A stretch of 64,000 nucleotides of DNA from contig CM032120.1 of NCBI GenBank assembly GCA_018894105.1, forward strand, positions 30,278,710 through 30,342,709, in the 5' to 3' direction. Source of the stretch: Jacaranda mimosifolia. Taxonomy: Eukaryota > Streptophyta > Magnoliopsida > Lamiales > Bignoniaceae. Below the pieces are notes generated by a model. The model was not told where the DNA came from and made no database searches. It saw nothing but the letters and a program-made list of their open reading frames with translations. A program made the translations under genes and the position numbers. Of this stretch, positions 1 through 13,500 are shown piece by piece; position 1 is the first letter of the stretch; the number at the start of each line of letters is the position of its first letter.

Positions 1-1570
1 GGACTAGGTAGATGCCTTTATTGATTCTTTTTATAATTAATTACTAGACTTTCTGGTGGACATATATTAATTTTCTTATGCCGTTGCAGATTGAGAAGAG
101 ATCATGAATTACACACATCAACAGGCTATTACCTGCCAACAGAGGTTGCAAGAACGTTGACAAGCATCCGCTTAACGACAAACTGTTGGTCAAAATGCTC
201 CACCGCCGCCAATTGCCCTGCATCCTCCTCCCATTGCCCAAGCAGCTTCGATTGAGGTCAGCGAACTTGTGCCTCAACAAAAGAAGCCCGCTATTGAGCA
301 GCTTTGCCCTGCTCAGAAGAGGACTATGGTGAAGAAAGAAAGGGAAAAGCTGAGGCCCTAACCAGCCTGACCGGGTTGTCTCTGTTTAGGCTTCGATTAG
401 ATGATGAGTTTTTTCCCATTTCCCAGCTTTTCTTCCCTACAATTTGTGATTGAGGTTGCGGTTCAAAACTCACTCTCGATGATGGCAGCGGGCTTGACCG
501 ATACGGCCCCCTTTAAGGTGATAATGGTCGGACTCTTCATGTCTGACTAGAAAAAGAAGCTGGAACTGAGCCAACTGAGTACCTTAAAGGCATTCGCCTA
601 TCATGCAAATATGATAAGTGTTTGGTTGAGTGTTACATGTTTTGCTATGCTCATGATTAAGTTTCTTGATTGAACTCGTCATCGTTGTAGGTGAGCCAGA
701 TGGGTTACCACTTGTACCGGAAGTCGGAGTTGGCTTTGGTGATATAGAAGAAAACGCGAAGGTGGCTAAGACTCAACTCGACTCCCTGTAGTCAAGGATC
801 GCGGAGCTGACTAAGCAGCTCGAGGAGAAAGATGCGCAGCTCATAACTACTATAGCTGAGAAAAGTAAGGTGGACAAGCTGCTGTTGCAAGCCAGAACGG
901 ACGCACAAGCCAATTATAATACTAGTTGAGCACATGGGCATAACATTGCCATGAATTGTGCTCGATCTGAATTCTTCAAGCTTTTGCTGCTCATCCAAAA
1001 AGAAGCTATGCAGTAGTTCATGTTGTGCTCGGCGTGCCAAGACACTAGTGTCGTCTTCTCGATCGACAATGCAAAGGAGTCCTTTGAAAAGGCCAAAAGC
1101 AACAGGAATTCTTGGTCTATCAAATTCGTCTTGAGGATCGAGAGTGCCTCAATGCAATTTAAACGGAGCAGCTCCAAGACTATCCCGACCTCCCATTAGT
1201 TTAAGAGAACGCTCCCGCAGTTGGATCTATTGCTATAGCTGCGATCGGATCTTCCACTGCTCCCCATCCAAGGGTGGCCGCAGTGGCCGACAAGTTTGCC
1301 TTAACTAATGACTTTGCACTCGATATTAGGGACGGCAAGGTCAATATTGCGGCTTTCTTCCCTCTTACTGAGCGTACCTTTCTGACCGTTGAGGTAAGCC
1401 CTTCTCGACAAGCGGCAATAGTTCAGGCAGTGCCTGTTGCAGTGCCCGAACAGGAGGTTGAGGGTGGTCCTCCCGCCATTGTTTGCGTGTCTTCTTCTAA
1501 TGAGCTCAACCAAGCTATGGACGAGGTGGTAGCTCAAGAAGCAGGAGAAAATGAAGCAAGGTCGAGCTGA
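1..1570 (+). pseudogene. Antisense ORF remnant of Tat-A
   Basis: The plus-strand sequence encodes, in several frames, a protein related to the antisense ORFs of Tat-B and Tat-C. The clearest block is 1274-1570 (98 codons), with VADKFALTNDFALDIRDG followed by VPVAVPE, SSSNELNQAMDE and a terminal ARSS. Tat-C has the colinear VAKEFAFANEFAFELRNG, VPVAVAMPE, SSDELDQALEE and GAWSS. An upstream block near 700-850 reads MGYHLYRKSELAL, matching LGYHFYRRSELAL in Tat-C, followed by a coiled-coil-like stretch with stops. The start lies outside the window. Function unknown. Confidence 0.75.
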
Positions 1571-2149
1571 GGCTGTAGCTGACTTGGTCACTTTATGTAA
1601 TCTAAGTCTGTTCACCCTGCGAGGCATTTTTATGTAGTTTGGATTATTTTTGTAATTAAAGATTTGAAGTTATGAAATCAACTTTCTGCTCATTTATACA
1701 TTGTGATTCCTTTTCTTCTCTCTTATTGCCTTTCATTTTGTCAATTGATTATGCCAATGTGTAATGTAATGAACATTTTGCTTTCGAGTAACCAGTCAAA
1801 TAACTCAACCTCTTAATGAAGGAAATAGCTAATACTTAATTGGCTTAGAACCAAGTTAGTGGTCGATTACGAGATCGGCTTATTAAGGAGCACTTGAACA
1901 AGTGTAATGATTTTTAGATTGACTTGACTTATCCAAAATAGGTTTTGAAATAGCCTTTGTTATCTACTATATGGCCAACTTAAGGCCCCTTTCTCTCTTT
2001 TATTTTTTTTTCTTTCTTTCTTTCTTTTTTTTTTTTGCAATCGAGTGAACTGGCTTGGTTCCATTGTCGATCGTGGACCATCGTTATCAATCTAAGTTCA
2101 AGTTTTTGTGCGATGGTCACGTTGTAATGTGTATGTCGATGGCGTGACT

Positions 2150-2490
2150 TAATTACGATAATCAACTGCAGAGTTGATTTTTTGTGATCGACTTTAAACG
2201 ATTAACTCGCTTACTAATTTAGGCTAGGAGCCATACCTTGTAGTTTGAAATCGATTGTTGGTCGACTATGGGGTTGATTTTAAATGATCAACTCATTTAT
2301 TGATTTGGGCTACAAGCCTTAGTTTACAATTTGAAATTGATTTATGGTTGACTTTAAACGATCAACTCGTTTATTAATTTGGGCTAAAAGCCTTGGTTTG
2401 CAGTTTAAAGCCAACTTAGGGCCGACTACGGGATCTACTTAAACAATCAACTCGTTTATTAATTTAGGCTAGAAGCCTTCGTTTGCTAGT
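2150..2490. repeat. Tandem repeats between pol and antisense ORF of Tat-A
   Basis: Four diverged copies of a unit starting with AATTTRGGCTA start near 2216, 2302, 2376 and 2461, spacing about 74-86 bp. Each carries a TCGACT-type block and an ATCAACTCGTTTATT-type block. The array lies in the 3' untranslated part, the same place as the different arrays of Tat-B and Tat-C. The stretch 1571-2150 to its left holds no gene that I can see, only a pyrimidine-rich run at about 1985-2035. Confidence 0.7.
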
Positions 2491-2575
2491 GTGAGCGAAT
2501 AACTATAGAAACATAAGTAATTTTTATTGAGCTGGAATCATATTTAAGTACAGTCGAGTGGAGATCTTAGTCTTT

Positions 2576-5500
2576 TTACACATAGAATTTCTTCAAGTCC
2601 ACCGCATTCCATGGCCGAGGGAGCTCATTGCCATTTGTATCCATTAGTCAGTAGGAGTTGTGCTTCGCTACTTTGACCATCAAGTACGGGCCCTTCCATT
2701 TCGGATCGCGTTTGCCCACATTTTTTGAGACTTTGAATTTTTTTTAGAATGAGGTCCCCTAATTTGGTCGGACTCCCTTGTTGTAATTCTGGGTCATCTT
2801 CGACCTTTATATTTATATTATTGTGTACGCCTGCTGACGCTGTTCGTCAATCATTTCGAGGTTGAATTTTCTTTTAGACTCGTTCATGGTCAGGTTGTAG
2901 TAGATTACATGAGCTGTGTGTTATATCAATTATATTGGAACAACTGCCTCTAACCCGTAGACTAGACTGTATGGACTGTGGCCTATGGCAGTTCGAGGGG
3001 TGGTTCTATATGTCCATAGCATCACAGGGAGGTCGTCCGCCTAACTCGCTCTGGATCATTTCAGTTGAACCTTGAGATGGTCTAGGATAGTTCTGTTGGA
3101 GACCTCCGTTTGTCCATTAGCTTGAGGGTTCCCGACTGAAGTGAAGTGTTGTCGAATTCGTAGGCTTTCGCACTAGTTCCTTGTGCTCCTGCTCTGGAAC
3201 TGCGTCCCATTGTCTGATATCAATACTTTGGGAAAACTGAAATGGTAGATAATATTTTTCCACATAAACTTTTAATGGCCGCGTCGGTTATCTTCAGGAC
3301 CGTCTCTGCTTCAACCCACTTCGTGAAGTATTCGACTGCAATAATCATGAACTTTCTTTGGCCTGTGGTATTTGGGAAGGAGTCGACTATATCTATCCCC
3401 CATCAGTCAAATGGTCACGTGATCTAAATGGGCACTAGGGTTGATGCAAGGTAGTGAGCTATGTTGGAGTGAACCTAGCAAGATAGGCATTTTCTGGCGA
3501 AGTCAACAGCACCGTTCAACAGAGTTGGCCAAAAATACCTATCTAATGATTTTGTGAGCCAAAGATCGTCCTCCAGAATGATTACCATAGGTTCCTAAAT
3601 GGACTTCTTGTAAGACCTCCCGAGCCTATTCTAGTGTTAAACACCTTAATGGTGGTCCCGAAACTAATCTCCTGCAAAGGTGGCTATGGTCGTTGAGAGC
3701 GAACTTCGCTGCTCGACCTCTGAGTTTGTATGCTTGTGCCTTATCTTCGGGAACTTTCCATTCGTTTAAGTAAGCTTTTTATTTCATCTTGCCATAAGGG
3801 AGTTGCCTCTTCAATTTGCCTGACCAGGTTTTGGTCCAGACCACTAACAATAAGTTTTTCGGTGACCAAAAATGTGATGGTTTTGTCCCTAGTTCCCTTG
3901 GTCGAGCTGGCGAATTTTGATAAGGCATCGACTCTTTTGTTTTCTGATTGAAGGACTTGGTTTATGGTGAATTTTTTGAACTATTGCTGAGGAAGTCGCT
4001 GAGACATCGATGTGCAAAGTCTAAACGAGGGACGATTGGTCGAGTTCGTCAAGCAGGTCGAATCTCTTTGCGACAAAGTCTGCTAACACTTGGGCCTTTA
4101 TAGCAATTCGGGACTGGAATGTGATGTTGAACTTGCCCAACTCAATGGCCTATTTCGTCAATCTTCCAGATGTATCTGGCTTTCACAATACTTGCTTCAA
4201 CGATTGATTAGTCAAGACAACAATGGAGTGAGATTAGAAGTAGGGTCTCAATTTCTTGGCTATAGTAGCTAAAGTGGGGATGACTTTTTCAATCTCCAGA
4301 TAATTGAGCTCTGAGCCCTGCAAAGCTTTGTTGCTATAGTACACAGGTCGATGGGTGCCATTTCTGGTTGAGACTAAAAGTGGACTAATTGCTACTAATG
4401 AGACTACCAAGTAAATATGCAAAACCTCTCCAAGCTCAGGCTTAGCTAGTATTGGGGTTGTTGATAGGTATTGCTTCAATTCGACCAGGGCTTAGTCGCA
4501 TTGCTTTGTCCACTAGAACTTTTTTACATTTCTAAGGATTTTGAAAAATGGTAAGCTCTTGTCGGCCAGTCAAGCGATGAACCGTCCTAGAGCTATGATT
4601 CTTTCGACCAGACGCTAAACGTCCCTAACTGTTCGAGGGGGCGATACATCATGATCGCTTGGATCTTTTGCGGCTTTACTTCGGTACCTCTCTAGCTAAC
4701 CATATAGCCCAGAAAAGTTCCTCCTCTTACCCTGATCGTGTACTTGTTAGGGTTAAGTTTCATGTCAAATGCTCTCAATATTGTAAATATATGGCTGAGG
4801 TCCGCAAGTTGATTTTGTTCTTTTTTCTATTTTAATAATCATATCGTCTAAATAGACCTCTATGGTCCTGCCGATCTCATTTTTGAACATAAAATTGATA
4901 AGTCTTTGATAGGTTGCGCCTGCATTTTTTAGCTCGAAAGGCATGATCGGGAAACAGTAAACATCATTGGGGACAACGAAGGAGGTTTTGTCCCTATCCT
5001 CGAGGGCCATAAAATTTTTGTAATAACCTTAGAATGCATCCATCATGCTTAAAAGATCACACCCAGCGGGCCAGCAGTAGAATCAACTAATAAATCAACA
5101 CGAGGCAGCAGGTAAGGGTCTTTAGGGCAAGCTTTATTCAAATTAGTGAAATCGTTACACATTCTCCATTTTTCCTCATTCTTAGGGACAAAGACTACAT
5201 TACAAAGTCAACTTGGATATTGAATTTATACAATGTATCCTGCCTCTAAAAGCTTGTTTACCTTCTCTTCAATGATTTGGCATCTTTCGACATTGAAGGT
5301 CCTAGTCTTCTACTTGACTGGCTTGTATGAGGGGTCCATGTTCAAATGGTGAACGATGATGTTGTGGTCAATTCCTTGTAGGTCGGAAACTTTCCAAGCA
5401 AAAATATCAACATTCTTTCGAAGGAAATCGACCATTAAACACTCCATGTTGCTTTCGAGATCAGTCCCAATCCTGGTGGTCTTGTCAGAGTTATCGAGCT

Positions 5501-6100
5501 CGAGCTCAATAGTCTTGAACTCCCCGATTGACTTGACCCTAGTCTCTTCAAGCTTCCTCTTCTTATTTTGCTGTCTCTTCTCGAGTTTCGTTATGGGACG
5601 TCCCCCGAGGGTTTTAGTTTTAGTCGAGCCTTCTGCTCGTTCACCTTGACTGAGATTGTATAACAACGCCAAGCTTCCTTCATGTTGCAAAGTAGTTCCC
5701 CAGCCCCAGCAGCCATCAGGAACTTGACCTTTATATGATAGGTTGAGGCTATGGCTCTGAAGTCGTTTACCACTGGTCGTCCAATGATGGCATTATAAGC
5801 AAAAGGTGTGTCAATGACTAGGTAGTTGACCATAAGGGTTCTTCATCGAAGTACTTCTCCAAATGAAGTGGATAAGTTTATTAACCTTTCGAGGATTATC
5901 TCAGATCCCCCAAATTCGACCAGCAGCATACGCACAGGCTCAAACTTCAGGTTCCCCAAATTCATTCTCTTCAGTGTTGATAAGAAAATTATGTTTGCGA
6001 AACTACCGTTATTGACCAGAATCTTCCTGACTTCAAAGTTTGCGATTTCAACTGAGACAACAAGGGTTAGTCCAACTTATTGTCAGTGCCCTGATTCTCA
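2576..6100 (-). pseudogene. pol remnant of Tat-A (protease, RT, RNase H, integrase)
   Basis: Remains of the polyprotein in the order protease, reverse transcriptase, RNase H, integrase. The protease segment (about 6090-5590) reads FEVRKILVNNGSFANIIF, with the catalytic Asp of the usual LVDNGS replaced by Asn. The RT segment (about 5220-4740) contains YLDDMIIK, a variant of the catalytic YVDD motif. The RNase H region lies near 4480-4230 and integrase runs on to 2576, ending in a DLKKFYV-stop terminus shared with Tat-B (NLKKFYV) and Tat-C (NLKIFYV). Many stops and frameshifts interrupt it. Confidence 0.82.
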
Positions 6101-7863
6101 TGTGCAAGAGGTCGGTGTTTGAAAAAGAGATAGGCATCGCGCTGGTTGATAGTTGAAAAGTAGTTTTGACCAGGGAAGATTTTGTCGATTCCAACCTCCT
6201 TTGATTGTCTCCTTGTTGATTTGGAGTCCCCTCCAGTTAGGCCTTTAGCAATGGTATCAATTACTCCTCTGATGGGTGGGTGGGTATCCTGGCCAGGCTT
6301 CTTTCCTTTATCTTTTTTCCTTGAGCTAAACGACATTTCTCTATGGGGAGTCTGGTCACTTTGGCCCATGTCTTGTTTGGCTTTACCATCAACAAATTTC
6401 TTCAGGTGCCCTTGTCAAATCAGCCTTTCAATCTTATTGTGTAGATTGAAACAGTCCTTTGTGTGATAACCCTTTTTCCTATGAAGGTGACAATATTTTT
6501 TGGATCTCTTCATTGCTTCCATTTCAGCCAACTTCCTAGGCTTCCTGAGAAGGTTGTCGTGCTGGATGGCAAATAACACCTCCTTCTTGGCAGTGTTCAA
6601 TGGAGTGTAGTTGTGAAATTGTTTGATTGGAGATAGATGGCCATCTTTGTGTTGTCTGTCATTTGTCTCTTTGGCCTTCTTATTGTCGCTGTCTGGATTG
6701 CCATATTTAAGTTTATTCATGTCCTCCTGGGTCTGTATCTCTCCGAGAGGTCGAGAAATTCCTCTATTATCTTCGGTCTCTCCCGAACCAATGCATTGGC
6801 CCACTCTTTATGTCGGAGACCAAGGAACACCACGTCGATCAAAAACTCTATACGGGGACTGTCAATCTTCAAGACCTCTGTGTTGAATCTGGTGAAAAAG
6901 TCTCAAAAAGATTCTCCCTTGTTCTGCTTAATTGTGTGTAAATGAGTGTGGGGGAGTTTTGCCTTCCTTCAACTAGCGAACTGGTGGAGGAACTTGTCGC
7001 AGAGCTATTCGTACGAATAGATCGATGCCAATTCCAATTTGACAAACTAGTCGAGTGCAATTCGCTAGAATGTGGTAACCAGTATCTTAGCATGGATGTA
7101 CTCATTGTGCCCGTGGAGTTGAATCATGTGTTCAAATTGAAGTATGTGCTCGTTTGGGTTTGATAAGCCATCATATCTGGGCAAACCTATAGGGATCTCA
7201 GCGTCGACGGCTATGCGATCGTCGATTATCTCATGCACGAATGACGAATTTTGCTCTCGATGAAGTCGGGGAGCCCCATCATAATGAGATTTCTTCTCAC
7301 TGTTCCTTTTGGAAATCTCCTCCAAACTTCTGTTCAACTGTTGTACTTGATAGGATACTCCTTCCCATTTTTCCTGATCTGCTTGGGATAAATTTTTGTT
7401 CGTCTGGGGTTGCGGTCACTCGATCCTATCACGTTGTAGGGCTCGAATGGTCGAGCAAGGTGGTCTACTGAATTCGCCACATTTTCTCTAGGATTATGTC
7501 TGGCTTCTTCCCTCAAAAATCGCCATGGGCTATCCTCTCTTCAGGTTGGGGGACACTAGCCTTTGGTTTGGCCCTCTCTTCCCTTGGGGGGCTCTCCTTG
7601 CATTGTGAAGGTTGGAGAATGGCGCTTGTAACTAGACCAAGCTAGTTGTTATGCTTATTAAAGGTAGCCAATAGCTGAGTTAAAAGCTGGGTTGATATCT
7701 ACTCGCTAATCAACTACATGAGCTGGGGTATAGTCTTAGTGACAACTTGTTCTAGATGGGAGCTGGGCCCAGCCACATCTGGTTCTTCTTGGGGTCGAGG
7801 AGGAGGGGTTGGGGATCTCCTATTCTCCTCTCTCTCAGAAATGGCTTGCCTTATGTTAACCAG
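6067..7863 (-). pseudogene. gag remnant of Tat-A
   Basis: Capsid/nucleocapsid gene of the retrotransposon, broken into several frames. Visible blocks are the acidic N-terminal gag segment (about 7337-7065), a capsid segment in another frame (about 7105-6869) and a C-terminal block (6804-6415) with a zinc-knuckle-like CHLHRKKGYHTKDC motif. A lysine-rich tail runs to 6067. By comparison with the ATG-VNTRR-like starts of the sister elements, the start codon here is CTG at 7863-7861 (followed by VNIRQ), so the original ATG seems lost. The frames do not join without frameshifts and internal stops. Confidence 0.8.
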
Positions 7864-7887
7864 TTTTTCTTAGTTACGAACTCAATT

Positions 7888-7906
7888 TCCCATAGACGGC
7901 GCTAAC
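7888..7906 (-). other. Primer-binding site of Tat-A
   Basis: The minus-strand bases TTAGCGCCGTCTATGGGAA directly after the LTR differ by a few bases from TGGCGCCGTCTGTGGGAA. That sequence is the primer site I recall for Tat/Ogre-type elements, complementary to a tRNA-Arg 3' end. The match fixes the inner LTR edge. Confidence 0.75.
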
Positions 7907-8716
7907 TGATGATGGTTTGAATTGTTCAGTGTTGTTCTGGGCTTAAATCCAGTTCAGTCGACCAAGCTGAAGGTCGAAGAAGAGATGTGGTGATTATGTG
8001 ATGAGGTCGAGTCCTGCAACCACTAGCAAACGTTAGGCTAGCCAACGGTAAGGCACTCTGACACTCAAGTCAGTATTAAACTAAACAGATAATCCAGTAG
8101 CAGAGTGAGGGCTTTTAAGTTAATGTGCATACCATGCTGAATGGTGGAAATGGGGCATTTATAGCCTTCCTGGAGAGGTTGATATGTCCATGATGCCCTC
8201 GTGCATATAGAAAAGGTCTTTGTCCTTACCTGAGGACCTTTCAGTCTTCTCCCTTTCGTGTATTGTTCTAGGTGACGCCTCTTCCAGCTCCATAGGAAAA
8301 GAAGGTACAGATGAGGCGTGCACTACTCTGGCGTGGCTAAAAAGTCGATACTAGTGGTGGCGCGCATCATTAATGCAGGGGCATGCCGCCTATCAGAGCA
8401 CTCAATGCAACCGAGAGGTGGTCGATTGCGTTCGACCTCCAAGGGTGGAAGTGAATACTTGCCTGTGAGTTACTTGTGTAGGCTTCAGTCAACCCAACAG
8501 AGCTCTACTAGATGAGCGCTGGACAAATGTTCTCGACTTGATCAACCATACTATAGTTGACTCGTGCTGGTAGAAGGGCCTAATAAGGCTAAGTTCAGTC
8601 GATAATATGGTCGATGACCAATGGGCTAGGCTTGATAGCCAATTCGACTGTTCTGCAACATATCTTTGGTTTGATCGAATGTTGTTGGATTGGGTCTGTT
8701 GGGCTATCCTATATCA
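7907..8716 (-). repeat. 5' LTR of Tat-A
   Basis: On the minus strand the repeat starts TGATATAGGATAGCCC at 8716 and ends CATCA at 7907, directly before the primer-binding site. The start resembles the Tat-B and Tat-C LTR starts (TGATATAGG and TGATATGGG). A TATA-like CTATAAAT lies at about 8157-8164 on the minus strand and would be the element promoter. The partner LTR is outside the window, so the boundaries rest on the TG...CA ends, the adjacent primer site and comparison with the other two elements. Confidence 0.8.
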
Positions 8717-10526
8717 ACAAGCATATAATGAAATTAGTAGATCATTGAGTATCTGCCAAGGTAATACCTATAATTGATTATATGATGTTTAACAATATAC
8801 ATCAATGATTGTTTTTTAAAATAAAGGAAAAATATGTATTTGTAATTATTTTTCATTTTCTTTATTATTTTTAGTAATGGTGCCATTATTACAACAACTA
8901 TTATTTAATACTTAGAGTGCCTGATATTTTACAATATATTCAAGTTGAAATAAATAATATCATAAGAATCGTACATTTGAACACATTCTTAAAATTGTAA
9001 CAACGTTGTTGAATAAAAATTAACTAACTATTTGAAATGAAAATGTAAATAATCCCAATCTAAATGGGATTGGGAAGGAGAATATTGAGACCGAACTGAA
9101 GTGGAAATATGACAGCCTTCCCTTGTCTATCAGTTGAAAATAATGTAATTTTCATAATTCGTCAAAAACATTGTGAATTTCTTTTTCCTTCTCATATTAT
9201 TTCAAATTTCACTAGCGATTATGTAGAAAGTTCTTCACAAAACGTCCCATTGCTCCTGCGGACAATGCCATTCATGTCTTTGCTTTGCTTTCCTTCCCTT
9301 TTTCTTGTATGTGCTTTTCAAATGTATGCTCTGGATTTTTGTTCCATTTGAATTTTTAGGTCGCGTCTTGCAATGTCCTTTGAAATTAAAATTATTAATC
9401 ACTTCCAACCCAAAGTAATAATAGAGCTTAATTAAGACAAATACGATAGTAACAGATGCATAGATAGAGACATTTAATCGTGGTCAAGGCCAACAACCAT
9501 TTCTTATCTCTCGGTGTCAAAGCTTGGATGCATTTTTTTCCCTTGTCATGTCCAAAAATTTCTTTATTCTCCTAAGAGGAAAATTCTACAATGGCAAAGT
9601 CATATGCAGGGGACCACGATATAAATCATCTCACTAAATTTAGAATACTTTTATTTTATATGTGCCTGTAATATTTTAACAAATAATTTTCTCCAATAGT
9701 TAAAAAAAATTGTATGATATTGTTCTTTATTAAAATTCAAACAAATCCTACTGTTGAAAATGTAATTTAAGGTTATTGATGAGTATATTTGACTTGAATC
9801 TGACTGTTACTTATGAAGATGGTAACATTCATATTTTGGGGAATATCAAATTGTAATTTATTTAACTGTTATTATAAATTTATTTATGATTATCTTAATA
9901 ATTAATTAATAAATTTAGAGAAGTAAGTTTTTTTGTTCTCCCCGTATCATTATTTTCATTTGTTAGGTCTGTCCATTGATTTTTTTTTTTTTTTTTTTTA
10001 ATTTTGACTCATTTCAAGTACTCCATTTTTTTGAATTTTTAAATATAATATATTTATATGTGTCTTAAATATTCTAATTCTAAATTTTGCTGATTAAGAA
10101 ACTAATAATTTTGTTTTTAACATTTCAACTCGTGTGATTATCTACTCAATTATCTACAAAAACTCCCAAAATATGTTATAGCTAAAATTTATTTCAATTA
10201 CATATATACGAGTTTTTTATATGTATAAAATTTTTCAAATTATTTAAACATTCTTTAAATAATTTAAATAGTAATGTAATAGATTAACAACCTTGCCTTA
10301 ACATGAATTGCAACTAGTTCACGCCCGTACTTGAACGAATTATAAAATTTGAACAGAATTCCATAAGAAAAGAATAAGCATCATACATAATTCATGAGCA
10401 TTCTTTTCAATATATATATAAAACATACTTCTGAATCTCACAATCCCCATGAAAAATCAAATAACCTGAATGCATTATAAATTACTGGAAAAAAAGAAAA
10501 AAAAATCCTTATTGAACTAATACAAG
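8717..10526. other. AT-rich spacer between Tat-A and the nucleoporin gene
   Basis: About 1.8 kb of AT-rich sequence with poly-T runs (for example 9978-9999) and only short open frames, such as an 80-codon one at 9109-9351 that I do not recognise. The last few hundred bases before 10527 probably contain the nucleoporin 3' UTR and polyadenylation region. I see no RNA gene or coding exon. Confidence 0.6.
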
Positions 10527-13500
10527 CTAAAAGTGCATAACCCTGAATTTCCACTGCCCTCCAACTGGATCATAGGAAACAAACTCAGCTCCTTGTTCTG
10601 CAGCCTTCTTCATTAGCATCTCTTTGAAACTGTGAATCCGAGGGCCATCAACATACTGCTTTCCTGTCTTCTTCCTAATACATTTGATATTAAGTAGAGT
10701 AACCTCAGCAGGCTTGTTGAGGCTTTGCCCAACCGGGGGCTTCTTTCTATCGTCCGCATAAACAATCACTTCACGATTGTTGAACTGGACAATGGATTCA
10801 AGATCAAGATGGCAAACATCTGTTTTTCCAAGAAACTTGATGCTGCCATATCCATGCCTTCCTATGACAAAGTCATTCACACGGCTGCACCATCCTGGTT
10901 CAGCCATTTCCTTATCTGCCAGCTCCATTATCGAAGGTTCTGTATAATAGTCTCCATCTGGAAGCTTTGGCATTAGTGCTAAAACATCTGCCTCTTGTTT
11001 TTCAATTACTGCAGCATCTTGATGCAAGTCTTCGGCCTCTTGAATGAAAGCATCATTAGTAACCCCAGTGGGTTTTACATTAAGTTTGAAGAAAGAACTA
11101 GGACAAGCTTTGTCTCCACAACCTTTGCCTGCAATTTTACGGTTTTAAAACATAGAGAATTGAGAATGGTTCAGTTAAGGAATGAAAATAAACTATTTTT
11201 CCCATTAAAGGTCAGATATGCTGGAGAGGAAAAATAACTGAACATCATGAACTAAGATAGATTCTTTGAAGGCTCACCTTCTCCATATGAATGAAGAGGT
11301 CTATGCTCTTGTCCAGACAATGAATTCACAACCCAAGCCCTAGGGTTCTCCCGTGGCATAAGAGGAGCAGTTGGACCATGTCTATCTTCTTGATCACAGA
11401 AAAATGGCACCTGTAGCAAGCAGCAATTGTCAGATATCATGACTAGTGATTGAAAAATTTTCTTCTGGAAGAGGAGTGTGCAATGGGATTGTGTAGACAG
11501 ATGTTCTGCAGCCGGTACAGGACAAATAAAAATGCAAAAGGATGGGGGCCAAGATGACTGGGATGGTCACAGATTATGAAAGTTTTTGTACTTAAAGAAT
11601 CACAAGTTTGTATTACAGTTCTCACCTTAGGCTGACTGCTTCCATAATTATGTCTCTGAGCAGGCAACAACCTGTTGTGTCTTAAGGACACATGCTGGAT
11701 TCTCAATAAGGATGTCTTCTTTTCGGGCGAAAGCTTTTTTAAAACCTGCATTCATGAATTCATAAAAAGAAAAATGAGAAACAAAATTCCTCAGAACTTT
11801 TATTAGGACTTCAGAATCCTTTTCATAATGCAAACAATTGAAAGTAACTTCATTGTTTTTCTGAAAATGATACAGCTGCTGTTTTTGACATCCATCAGCA
11901 GATCCTTTAAAGATAATTGAAATTCTCATTGTTGTAGTTAGACTCATACAAGGGGATTGAAAGGCAAATGTATATTAATGCATGACATGAATAACCTTTT
12001 ACAATAACTTATGCAACTGTATTCATCTTGTATTTCATACAAGAAAATCAATATTATGAAGAGCATTCCATCATATGGGATACTGTATGAAAGGTATGAC
12101 TTACTGGTAAGCTAGATATTCCATACTGTATTGATGCTACTGCATTAGGTCGATCAGTTACAGATGGAGTGGCAAAAGGATTCACCACAAGTGATGACTG
12201 CATGCCCACAGAGCTTGAAGAAACATACCTATCAACATCATGCAATGAATATCATCAGGATATATAAAAATTGGGGACTTGAGAATATTAAGAAATCCTA
12301 GACTTTGCTGCACATAATACTGGAGCAAGAGAAATGAATGGACAATCCTTCAAGAGCATTTTGAATTTTGAATGAACTAAGCTTTAACCAAGGAAACTTT
12401 ATAAGAGTGTTTTCAAAGTCACCAGTATATTACTTGCCATCCCATCACATTTTCATGGTATACACATCATCTATTTTTCTGTTAACAGTTAGATAACAGC
12501 ATCCAAATTCTGTATCCCTGTTTTAATGAAAAACAACCTTCACCATGTACAGTTTTTTCCATTCTTGTTGAAACATTTTTATAATGAAAATTTGGCATTT
12601 TCTGAAATGAATATCAGATATTCCATCTTCAGATTAAAACATGAACTGAAGTCAACTGTTAGTTACAGAAAATGCTAAAAGCAAGAGTGAAGAAGTCAAT
12701 GGCACTTACTCTTGTCCATTGATGTTCTGACTTCCAACCTCTGTCACCATTGTCAAGCCGTTTGCTAAATGGAAAGAGAACAAATCAGTTTCATGGGTGA
12801 AACTTTATGTGATTAACACATGAGATGAAAAAAAAGGAAGTCCACTTACCTTGTGATGGTTGGCTGAGGTTGTCAGTAGAAAGGGAATTCACTTTTTCAG
12901 CAGTTTGTCCAGGCTGTGATGCATTCAGAATAGATGGCCCAGGACCTAATGCTGTTATCGAGATAGATTGTATGGATGGTGAGACTGTGGATTGAGGTTT
13001 ACTTGGAACAAACGTGCTAACAGAGGGATTAGTGAATGCATTAGATATTGCGGGGCATTGCCAACTATTTGCTGGCATTGGCTCAATAAGAGGGATTAAG
13101 GAAGACGACTTCAGATATGGGGTAAATGCAGGTGTAGAAGAAACTACAGTGGGTTGAGGGATAAAAGCTTGTGATTGAGAGGGATATAGATCGGTGGGAG
13201 AGACGGGATTCACAGATGGACTAAGTGTTGGAGCCATGGAGTTTGTACTTCCAGGCGCAATAAAGGCTTGTGATATAGGGTCAGATGGATTTTGTTTAAA
13301 CAGATGAAAGGGAGAATTGATAGAAGAGTGGTCTGGTAATGGTGGACAACAGAAGATGTTTGCTGGTGTATCAGACGTCCTGAACCAAGCTGAACCTGAA
13401 GGCTGACCACTCCAAGGTGTGCGTCCACCTAATGAAACAGAAGTACAAAAAAGTTACTCCGCCTCTTTCTTATGAAATAGAAAGAAAAAACCACATGTAT

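Larger units (their letters stand above)
1..8716 (-). mobile_element. Ty3/gypsy Tat-like LTR retrotransposon Tat-A, truncated by window start
   Basis: A decayed LTR retrotransposon read on the minus strand. In element order it shows a 5' LTR (7907-8716), a primer-binding site (7888-7906), gag (about 7863-6067), protease, reverse transcriptase, RNase H and integrase remnants (about 6100-2576), tandem repeats (about 2490-2150) and an extra ORF in the opposite sense (1-1570 on the plus strand). The 3' LTR lies outside the window. The gag zinc-knuckle form, the tRNA-Arg-like primer site and the antisense ORF downstream of pol fit the plant Tat lineage; this lineage call is from recalled family features. 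Every coding part carries stops or frameshifts, so the copy is not autonomous. Confidence 0.88.
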
